Shown piece by piece: positions 1-4,918 of a stretch of 6,407 nt of DNA (position 1 is its first letter; each line of letters opens with the position of its first letter). A program made the translations under genes and the position numbers. A model generated the notes under the pieces. The model searched no databases. It saw only the letters and a list, made by a program, of their open reading frames with translations, and was not told where the DNA came from. This DNA comes from Bacteroidota bacterium (GTDB lineage: Bacteria; Bacteroidota; Bacteroidia; Chitinophagales; Saprospiraceae), in contig QQUB01000035.1 of assembly GCA_008501835.1 (NCBI GenBank), positions 1-6,407 on the forward strand, given 5' to 3'.

Positions 1-256
1 TTGGTTCAATAAGGAAAATGGTATTCAACAATCTTTGCCGGAATCTACTTTTCAGTTTTCTGTATTTTGGGTCCTGTGGGGTACTTTTGTAGAGGAAATG
101 CGCCGCGTCACGGTCATTCTTAAATTTGCTACTGGTGATGCCATCGAAGAACTCATTGATCTTACTTTGTTTATTGAGAACATATTCGTCCAGGACTTCC
201 AGTTTGACAACCTTTTTTCTGGTAACGATATTCGTTATTTCTTTGAGCTTTTTCAT
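1..256 (-). CDS. Unrecognised conserved-looking basic protein, N-terminal part (cut by window edge)
   Basis: Read on the minus strand from the ATG at 256-254, the frame stays open for 85 codons to the left edge. The product begins MKKLKEITNIVTRKKVVKLE and is rich in Lys and Arg. It has alternating charged and hydrophobic stretches that suggest helices, and ends in the window with a basic segment (KLKSRFRQRLLNT) followed by hydrophobic residues. No signal peptide is visible, so it is probably cytoplasmic. The ATG is preferred because the frame upstream has no other ATG or GTG before an in-frame stop. There is no Shine-Dalgarno sequence, as is usual in this phylum. Codon use looks like real coding sequence, whereas the plus-strand frames over the same bases give low-complexity Phe/Leu-rich products. 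I cannot name a family. The basic, helical start would suit a nucleic-acid-associated protein, but that is only a guess. Confidence 0.75.
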   Translation of the reverse strand, partial: MKKLKEITNIVTRKKVVKLEVLDEYVLNKQSKINEFFDGITSSKFKNDRDAAHFLYKSTPQDPKYRKLKSRFRQRLLNTIFLIEP

Positions 257-268
257 GCCGTTTTTTTG

Positions 269-300
269 CAGAATTAAAATAAAGGGGCAGGTAATATCAA
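269..300 (-). promoter_or_regulatory. Possible Bacteroidota-type promoter for the left-edge gene
   Basis: On the minus strand TTG (300-298) is followed after 21 nt by TAATTCTG (276-269), one mismatch from TAnnTTTG. The spacing equals that of the better promoters at 2312-2344 and 3512-3544. The start site would fall only about 5-10 nt before the ATG, giving a very short leader. The match is imperfect, so this is tentative. Confidence 0.3.
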
Positions 301-307
301 TTACCTG
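288..307. repeat. Perfect inverted repeat, 8-bp arms, 4-nt loop
   Basis: CAGGTAAT (288-295) and ATTACCTG (300-307) are exact reverse complements around ATCA. The repeat lies 32-51 bp upstream of the start codon of the left-edge gene and overlaps the putative -33 TTG. It has no T-run on either side, so it is not an intrinsic terminator. It could be an operator or a leader hairpin. No regulator can be named from sequence. Confidence 0.45.
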
Positions 308-414
308 ATAACGTGTAAATGTCGATCACAAAATGTTGGAAATACGAAAATCGGTTTTCGCTATAAGTTTATTTTTTTTAAGGAAAAATCCAAAAATGTG
401 ACACCACAAATTAT

Positions 415-458
415 AAAAAAGAAAAAGCTTCACACAGCACAAGGCTGTGTGAAGCTTT
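415..458 (-). terminator. Strong intrinsic terminator after the DUF2795 gene
   Basis: A perfect 15-bp stem, AAAGCTTCACACAGC (424-438) with GCTGTGTGAAGCTTT (444-458), encloses a 5-nt loop. Reading the minus strand, the stem runs into TTTTT-C-TTTTTT (426-415), a good U-tract. The plus strand also has a T-rich tail (456-466), so the structure may work both ways, but the gene it serves here is the minus-strand one at 503-724. It isolates that gene from the left-edge gene, whose start is at 256. Confidence 0.88.
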
Positions 459-470
459 ATTTTTTTATTC

Positions 471-492
471 TTCACGCGACGTAACGCGTGGA
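471..492 (-). other. Small G+C-rich hairpin in the 3' untranslated region of the DUF2795 gene
   Basis: CACGCG (473-478) pairs with CGCGTG (485-490) around the loop ACGTAA. A further T-A and T-G pair can extend the stem outward. It sits between the stop codon at 503 and the main terminator stem. It has no U-tract of its own, so it is more likely a 3'-end stabilising or pause structure than a terminator. Confidence 0.4.
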
Positions 493-502
493 TTATAAAT
501 AC

Positions 503-724
503 TTAATACTCATCTTCATTAAAGAGAAAATCGTCTTTTCTCGGATAATCCGGCCATATGTCTTCCATATTCTCATAAATCTCTCCTTCATCTTCCATTT
601 CCTGAAGGTTTTCGATCACCTCTAAAGGTGCTCCTGAACGTATGGCATAATCAATCAATTCATCCCTCGTGGCTGGCCACGGGGCATCTTCTAGGTGATA
701 AGCTAACTCTAAAGTCCAATACAT
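503..724 (-). CDS. DUF2795 domain-containing small acidic protein
   Basis: This 73-residue protein begins MYWTLELAYHLEDAPWPATR and ends in a strongly acidic tail (FLFNEDEY). The start, the segment PWPATRDELIDYAIRSGAP and the NLQEMEDEGE and IWPDYP stretches match my memory of a short protein that is very well conserved across Bacteroidota and assigned to DUF2795. The length agrees with that family. Its function is unknown. There is no signal peptide or membrane segment, so it is presumably cytoplasmic. The gene is monocistronic: its own promoter lies about 40 bp upstream (765-795) and a strong terminator follows the stop. The ATG at 724 is the first codon of the conserved protein and sits about 35 nt from the predicted transcription start, so the start is secure. 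The family assignment is from recall, not from a search. Confidence 0.9.
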   Translation of the reverse strand: MYWTLELAYHLEDAPWPATRDELIDYAIRSGAPLEVIENLQEMEDEGEIYENMEDIWPDYPRKDDFLFNEDEY

Positions 725-764
725 ATTTCAAATGAATAAATTATAAAAATCCCTGAATTTTCGG

Positions 765-795
765 CAAAAGTAAGCATTTTGTTCCATTAAGTCAA
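765..795 (-). promoter_or_regulatory. Bacteroidota-type promoter of the DUF2795 gene
   Basis: The minus strand has TTG (795-793), a 20-nt spacer, then TACTTTTG (772-765), an exact TAnnTTTG -7 element. The predicted start site near 760 leaves a leader of about 35 nt to the ATG at 724. Both elements and their spacing fit the consensus known for the phylum's main sigma factor. Confidence 0.7.
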
Positions 796-887
796 CCCCC
801 TAAAAAATATTTTTTTAAAACGCTGATAATGAGCTATTTATGTAAAAAAATATAAAGTTCAGCCTTAAACCAAACAATAGTTCGTTT

Positions 888-903
888 ACCGGATTAATCC
901 GGT
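888..903. repeat. Perfect 16-bp palindrome
   Basis: ACCGGATTAATCCGGT is its own reverse complement. As RNA it would form a 6-bp stem with a UUAA loop. Neither side has a T-run, so it is not a standard terminator. It lies 93 bp upstream of the DUF2795 -33 element and 158 bp downstream of the stop codon at 1061, so it could be a protein-binding site or a 3' hairpin. Confidence 0.5.
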
Positions 904-1060
904 TGATTATCTCCTTAAAATATGGATACGTGAAGTTGTATTCCAGAAATCATTCCAACCTGCCTGTATTGAGTTTTTCAGTTGGGACACGGCCAGAATT
1001 TTGAGTAACTAACAAAAAGGTTTAGAATGGTAAACAAAATAATAATTGGCGAAATTCTAT

Positions 1061-2275
1061 CTATTTATAAGTACCAATAATTTCGAAATCTGAATTTTTA
1101 AATTCTTTCGGAATCCAACCGATTTCTGTGGAATTTACCGGACCTGTTGGATCGCAAATATAATAGTTTCTTCCGCGGAACCTGATTACATCTCCCCCCT
1201 TTTCCGGTGAAAAAGCAACAGCAATAGTCAGGTGATCAGGGTAGGCAATAATCAACATCGGCAAATCGAGTAATTCCTTTACAAGACTGTAAAACAAAGC
1301 TGACCTGTCCTCACAATCCGAAAACGGATAATGGAATACCTCTTCAGCGATCATGGGTTTGCTATCCCCGAAATATTCCTGGTCTTTTTTATATCTAAAG
1401 GAAGACCTCGTAAATGCTACGAGAAACTCCAGAGCCTGAGCTTCACTTTTCCCTTTAAGGAAAACTCTTAATTGAGGAATTAATGATCTTTCCACGGTTT
1501 CAGAAAAAGGAACTTCGAGGTATTCATTTTCGGCAAAAATGGGATAATCATCCATTAGCAGCTTGATACGCTTATCCACCTCTATATCAATCTGGTATTT
1601 TTGTCCCTTGAAGTTAAAAGTAAAACTTCTGGTCTCCTGATTAGGGTGAAAGCGAGGTAAGGTCTGGAGGTAAAAGGAGAACGCTGCTCCATTAGGCCCC
1701 GGTGTAAAATTCAACATGTAGATTCCCTGACGCAATCGTTTTTTCATGCCTATTCCCGTTAGATTGACGAAGGTTTTTCCATCGTCATCAATCATAGGGA
1801 TCTCAAACAATTCATCTTCAGTAAAGACATATACGAATACATTGGGACCACTGTAGGCAAGTCTGGTATTCCAACCTTTTTTGGATAGCAGAAACCAGGT
1901 TGTTAATTCGACCTGGGTTTGGGATTCGACGGGATAGAACTCCCTCACAGCTGCTTTCATTAATTTGTAATACAACCAATCGTTAAGATTGAAAGCTTGT
2001 TGATATTTATCCAGTTCATCGAGGATCACATAAAAAGAAGATCTTTCAAGTCTTTTGTAATAATTGACCATACTTTGTTCCTGGACTGCTCCGGAATACC
2101 TTATATCCATATCACTATGAAACCGAAGGGGAATTTTTTCTCCATAGAAATCGACAATAACGGTTTCTATGAAATCATCTTTCACATCCGGTTGATGGGT
2201 GAAATCAGCGGAGGCAGATACATAAACAAGCGGCAACATAAATGCCAAAAAACTGAGGATAATCTTATTTTTCAC
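1061..2275 (-). CDS. Secreted transglutaminase-like (papain-fold) protein
   Basis: From the GTG at 2275 the protein is 404 residues. It opens with a Sec signal peptide: Lys-rich start, hydrophobic core at about residues 5-19, and ASA before Asp24 as a cleavage site. The C-terminal part carries what looks like the Cys-His-Asp triad of the transglutaminase-like superfamily: Cys321 in DCEDRS, His348 in PDHLTIAV and Asp375 in CDPTGP. The DCED context resembles the bacterial transglutaminase-like cysteine proteinases, of which LapG is the known example, but overall similarity to LapG is not claimed. Residues 30-300 are probably mostly beta-rich and unassigned. It is likely periplasmic or surface-exposed, with a protease or amide-bond role inferred only from the triad. 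A TTG at 2314 also opens this frame, but it lies inside the -7 promoter element and adds 13 residues before the signal peptide, so GTG is the better start. Confidence 0.8.
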   Translation of the reverse strand: MKNKIILSFLAFMLPLVYVSASADFTHQPDVKDDFIETVIVDFYGEKIPLRFHSDMDIRYSGAVQEQSMVNYYKRLERSSFYVILDELDKYQQAFNLNDWLYYKLMKAAVREFYPVESQTQVELTTWFLLSKKGWNTRLAYSGPNVFVYVFTEDELFEIPMIDDDGKTFVNLTGIGMKKRLRQGIYMLNFTPGPNGAAFSFYLQTLPRFHPNQETRSFTFNFKGQKYQIDIEVDKRIKLLMDDYPIFAENEYLEVPFSETVERSLIPQLRVFLKGKSEAQALEFLVAFTRSSFRYKKDQEYFGDSKPMIAEEVFHYPFSDCEDRSALFYSLVKELLDLPMLIIAYPDHLTIAVAFSPEKGGDVIRFRGRNYYICDPTGPVNSTEIGWIPKEFKNSDFEIIGTYK

Positions 2276-2293
2276 GGTCTTAACATTAAAAAT

Positions 2294-2335
2294 AAAAAAA
2301 GCGCATCTCAACAAACTTAGTTAAGATACGCTTTT
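2294..2335 (-). terminator. Intrinsic terminator of queA
   Basis: Bases 2320-2335 pair with 2297-2312 in a 16-bp stem around a 7-nt loop (2313-2319). Two positions (2323/2309 and 2328/2304) are A-C mismatches on the plus strand but G-U wobbles in the minus-strand RNA, which shows the hairpin belongs to minus-strand transcripts. A run of seven T follows on the minus strand (2300-2294), four of them within the stem. It lies 38 nt after the queA stop. Confidence 0.8.
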
Positions 2336-2344
2336 AATTGCAAA
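2312..2344 (-). promoter_or_regulatory. Promoter of the transglutaminase-like gene, embedded in the queA terminator
   Basis: The minus strand carries TTTG (2344-2341), a 21-nt spacer, then TAAGTTTG (2319-2312), an exact TAnnTTTG -7 element. That element coincides with the loop and first stem base of the queA terminator. The start site should be near 2306, giving a leader of about 30 nt to the GTG at 2275. A second exact -7 match, TAAATTTG (2348-2341), has no TTG at the right distance upstream and more likely supplies the -33 element. Confidence 0.65.
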
Positions 2345-2373
2345 TTTATTATCCTAAAAAGCTAAATAAGCGA

Positions 2374-3438
2374 CTATAAAATGAGCATTGAGTCGCCATA
2401 GCTGTAAAATCTGTACTTTTCTTTGATGGCTTGTTCGTAAGCTTCCCGCATCAATTCAACACCACCGAACGCGGAAATCATGATAAACAAACTCGACTTA
2501 GGAAGGTGGAAATTGGTGATCATACTATCCGCAATAGTGAAGTCGTAAGGAGGATAAATGAACTTATTGGTCCAGCCTTCTGCTTGTTTGAGCATCGAAG
2601 TGGCTGAAATGGCCGTCTCGATGGAACGCATGGAGGTTGTTCCTACAGAACAAACCTTGTATCCATTAGCTTTCGCTGCATTAACTGTATTGGCAGCATT
2701 TTCGGTAATCTGAAAATACTCCGCATCCATTTTGTGTTTGGAAAGGTCCTCTACTTCAATAGAACGGAAAGTTCCCAAACCAATGTGTAAGGTAATCTCA
2801 GAGAATTCAATTCCCTTTATTTCGAGGCGTTTCAACAATTCCCGGCTGAAGTGAAGCCCAGCCGTAGGAGCAGCAACTGCACCTGTCTCTTTAGCATAAA
2901 CGGTCTGATAACGCTCCTTATCGATGGCTTCAACCGGACGGTTGATATATTTTGGAAGAGGAGTATTACCCAGCAGGTCAAGATCGTTACGAAATTCTTC
3001 TTCTGAATTATCATACAGAAATCTGATCGTTCTTCCTCTTGAGGTGGTATTGTCTACTACTTCAGCAACCAAAACATCGTTATCATCAGCATCGGTAAAA
3101 TACAACTTATTACCCACACGGATTTTCCTCGCAGGATCCACCAATACATCCCAGAGACGAGCTTCTTTGTTGAGTTCACGCAACAAAAATACTTCAATCT
3201 GAGCACCAGTTTTTTCTTTTCTACCGAACAAACGAGCCGGGTATACCTTTGTATTATTGAAGATCATAACATCTCCCTCATCAAAGTATTCCAACAGATC
3301 TTTGAATATCTTATGCTCGATTTTTCCACTATCTTTGTGAACCACCATCATTCGTGCTTCGTCACGATTTTCCGATGGATATTGGGCAATGAGTTTCTGA
3401 GGTAAATTAAAGTTGAACTGTGACAGCTTTGACCGCAT
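2374..3438 (-). CDS. queA: S-adenosylmethionine:tRNA ribosyltransferase-isomerase
   Basis: QueA transfers and isomerises the ribosyl group of S-adenosylmethionine onto 7-aminomethyl-7-deazaguanine in tRNA, making epoxyqueuosine at the wobble position of GUN-anticodon tRNAs (Tyr, His, Asp, Asn). It acts in the cytoplasm. The 354-residue length is normal, and the family signatures occur in order: NNTKVYPARL (61-70), TGAVAAPTAGLHF (185-197), LHIGLGTFR (217-225), VGTTSMRSIE (265-274), TNFHLPKSSL (308-317) and YRFYSYGDSMLI (342-353). All look intact, so the enzyme should be active. The ATG at 3438 gives the usual N-terminus, in which SQFNFNLP leads into IAQYP. The gene stands alone with its own terminator (2294-2335); no other queuosine gene (queC, queD, queE, queF, tgt) is in the window. 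It is divergent from the ABC permease gene. Confidence 0.97.
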   Translation of the reverse strand: MRSKLSQFNFNLPQKLIAQYPSENRDEARMMVVHKDSGKIEHKIFKDLLEYFDEGDVMIFNNTKVYPARLFGRKEKTGAQIEVFLLRELNKEARLWDVLVDPARKIRVGNKLYFTDADDNDVLVAEVVDNTTSRGRTIRFLYDNSEEEFRNDLDLLGNTPLPKYINRPVEAIDKERYQTVYAKETGAVAAPTAGLHFSRELLKRLEIKGIEFSEITLHIGLGTFRSIEVEDLSKHKMDAEYFQITENAANTVNAAKANGYKVCSVGTTSMRSIETAISATSMLKQAEGWTNKFIYPPYDFTIADSMITNFHLPKSSLFIMISAFGGVELMREAYEQAIKEKYRFYSYGDSMLIL

Positions 3439-3466
3439 TACTTATTTTATTTTTTAAAATGATGTG

Positions 3467-3474
3467 CAAAGATA
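3467..3474 (-). promoter_or_regulatory. -7 element of the queA promoter
   Basis: The minus strand reads TATCTTTG (3474-3467), an exact TAnnTTTG, 28 bp before the queA ATG and predicting a leader of about 24 nt. No TTG stands 19-22 nt upstream (TGT is at 3498-3496), so the -33 half is weak or absent. Confidence 0.5.
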
Positions 3475-3511
3475 AAAATTGGCAGATAAAAAAGGACATT
3501 TCATCTAATCA

Positions 3512-3544
3512 TTTGACCCTTTTTTCGCATTCGTATTAACTTCG
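3512..3544 (+). promoter_or_regulatory. Promoter of the ABC permease gene
   Basis: TTTG (3512-3515), a 21-nt spacer and TAACTTCG (3537-3544) give a near-consensus Bacteroidota promoter; the -7 element has one mismatch (TTCG for TTTG). Transcription would begin near 3550, leaving about 15-20 nt before the ATG at 3567. It lies back-to-back with the queA promoter. Confidence 0.5.
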
Positions 3545-3566
3545 CCAAAGCTCGAAATGTTTAATT

Positions 3567-4817
3567 ATGGGTACAATTTTAAAAATTATCCGCGAAGCGG
3601 TCATGCAGGCTTTCCAGCAACTTAATGGAAATAAGCTTCGCTCTTTTCTATCTTTATTGGGTATTTCCATAGGGATTTTTAGTATTATCGGAGTTCTTTC
3701 CGCAGTTGATTCTCTTGAGGACAACGTGAAGGGAAGCCTGGATAAACTGGGTGACGATGTGGTCTATGTTACCAAATGGCCCTGGGCAGATACCGGTGGT
3801 GACTGGTGGAAATATCTCAAAAGGCCAGAGCCCACTTTTTCTGATTACGAAGTGATCAAAGAAAAAGTACATTTGGCAGAAACCGCTTCTTATGCCCTCA
3901 ATATTGGTTTCCGGACCATTAAACATCAATCAAGTAGTGTTGATGGTTCATTTTTGGCAGCTATTTCACTTGAATATGGTGAAATGACTGGGCTTGGTCT
4001 CGAAAAAGGACGTTACTTTTCCCCATCTGAGTACAACCGCGGGGCTAATAAAATCCTTTTAGGTAATGATATTGCGACTAATCTCTTTGGTCCTATCGAA
4101 CCTATCGGTCGGGAAGTCAAAATAGATGGAAGGAAATTCGAGGTCATCGGAGTTATTGAAAAATCCGGTGAAGCTCTGATCAACATCATGGATTATGACG
4201 AAGCAATGCTGATCACCTACCCGACTGCAGCCAAAATGGTTAACGTAAAATCAACACATCATTTTGGATCCAATATATCCGTAAAAGCCAAAGAAGGGGT
4301 AGCCCTGGAGGACCTTAAAGATGAAATCAAAGGGGTAGTAAGAGCGAATCACAGATTAAAGCCCAGGTCTGACGATGACTTTTCTCTCAACCAAATGTCC
4401 ATGCTTGCTTCAATGTTGGATAACTTTTTTGTTGTTCTGAATATATTGGGAATTGTGATCGGTATTTTCTCCTTCCTTATCGGAGGGGTAAGTGTGGCAA
4501 ATATTATGTTTGTATCCGTAAAAGAGCGTACCTCCATCATTGGAGTTAAAAAGGCCCTTGGGGCCAAAAAACGCATCATACTGCTTGAGTTCCTGATCGA
4601 GTCCACCATCCTTTGTATCATTGGAGGAATTATAGGTATGTTCATTATTCAGGCAGCTACGATGATACTTACAAATGTACTCGAATTTGAACTTTATATG
4701 GACATGGGTAATATCCTGCTGGGCCTCGGAGCCTCCATTTTTGTGGGAATTATTTCCGGATTTGTTCCTGCCCTTCAAGCCGCAAATATGGATCCGGTGG
4801 AAGCCATGAGAAAATAA
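3567..4817 (+). CDS. ABC transporter permease, MacB/FtsX type
   Basis: The 416-residue protein has the layout of MacB-like permeases: a first membrane helix near residues 24-48, a large periplasmic domain (about 49-285, MacB-type core), then three helices near 288-313, 341-366 and 382-403 forming the FtsX domain. Family hallmarks are SVKERTSIIGVKKALGA (317-333), the following FLIES, and the C-terminal PALQAANMDPVEAMRK. Such permeases work as dimers with a separate ATPase and move or extract lipoproteins, peptides or drugs by a mechanical cycle rather than by a membrane pore. The substrate cannot be told. The Trp-rich WPWADTGGDWW segment (71-81), just after the first extracytoplasmic strand, resembles what I recall from a Bacteroidota subgroup. 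No ATPase or membrane-fusion partner gene is adjacent in the window, so the partner must be elsewhere. The ATG at 3567 fits a short leader and the usual N-terminus. The gene is followed by a convergent neighbour. Confidence 0.93.
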   Translation: MGTILKIIREAVMQAFQQLNGNKLRSFLSLLGISIGIFSIIGVLSAVDSLEDNVKGSLDKLGDDVVYVTKWPWADTGGDWWKYLKRPEPTFSDYEVIKEKVHLAETASYALNIGFRTIKHQSSSVDGSFLAAISLEYGEMTGLGLEKGRYFSPSEYNRGANKILLGNDIATNLFGPIEPIGREVKIDGRKFEVIGVIEKSGEALINIMDYDEAMLITYPTAAKMVNVKSTHHFGSNISVKAKEGVALEDLKDEIKGVVRANHRLKPRSDDDFSLNQMSMLASMLDNFFVVLNILGIVIGIFSFLIGGVSVANIMFVSVKERTSIIGVKKALGAKKRIILLEFLIESTILCIIGGIIGMFIIQAATMILTNVLEFELYMDMGNILLGLGASIFVGIISGFVPALQAANMDPVEAMRK

Positions 4818-4833
4818 AGATCTAAGTACAGTT

Positions 4834-4882
4834 TGACTCCTGTCTGTTTTTGGTGGTAACTCTCCAAAGCGGACAAGAGTCA
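4834..4882. terminator. Imperfect long hairpin between convergent genes, possible bidirectional terminator
   Basis: TGACTC (4834-4839) pairs with GAGTCA (4877-4882) and TGTC (4841-4844) with GACA (4872-4875), separated by one C-A mismatch. An inner stem TTTGG/CCAAA (4849-4853 with 4864-4868) follows across a bulge, leaving a 10-nt loop. It starts 17 nt after the permease stop and 37 nt after the stop of the minus-strand gene. Neither flank has a clean T-tract (the plus side is only pyrimidine-rich), so termination may be weak or factor-assisted. Confidence 0.4.
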
Positions 4883-4918
4883 GACTATCTTCTCTTCAGT
4901 TTAACTCTTCCTAAACAG

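Larger units (their letters stand above)
725..1060. other. Intergenic region without a visible gene
   Basis: The 336 bases between the DUF2795 start and the stop of the transglutaminase-like gene contain the DUF2795 promoter (765-795) and a 16-bp palindrome (888-903). The rest is A+T-rich with no long open frame on either strand; the best minus-strand run without a stop (about 1005-909) has no good start and is around 32 codons. No intrinsic terminator with a U-tract is evident after the gene ending at 1061, so its 3' end is unexplained. I see no tRNA-like fold. Confidence 0.6.

Noticed and set aside
35..308. Two overlapping plus-strand open frames near the left edge
   Set aside because: Their products are low-complexity Phe/Leu-rich sequences antisense to a minus-strand frame with normal coding character starting at 256.
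909..1005. Minus-strand run of about 32 codons without a stop in the 725-1060 gap, possible small gene or remnant
   Set aside because: It has no suitable start codon near its 5' end, no promoter in the right place and no family I recognise.
1023..1059. TAGAAT/ATTCTA inverted repeat just after the transglutaminase-like gene as its terminator
   Set aside because: The arms are only 6 bp and A+T-rich with a 25-nt loop, which is too weak to call.
2341..2348. TAAATTTG as a separate promoter -7 element
   Set aside because: No TTG stands at the expected distance upstream, and transcripts from here would run through the queA terminator hairpin; its TTTG serves better as the -33 element of the next promoter.
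2831..3202. Open frames on both strands inside queA
   Set aside because: They are shadows of a complete queA with all family motifs in frame.
3536..4778. Minus-strand frames opposite the ABC permease
   Set aside because: They have no recognisable features and mirror the coding strand of an intact permease gene.
4829..4910. Direct repeat CAGTTTGACTCCTG / CAGTTTAACTCTTC between the convergent genes
   Set aside because: Only 11 of 14 bases match and there are just two copies, so chance is a sufficient explanation.
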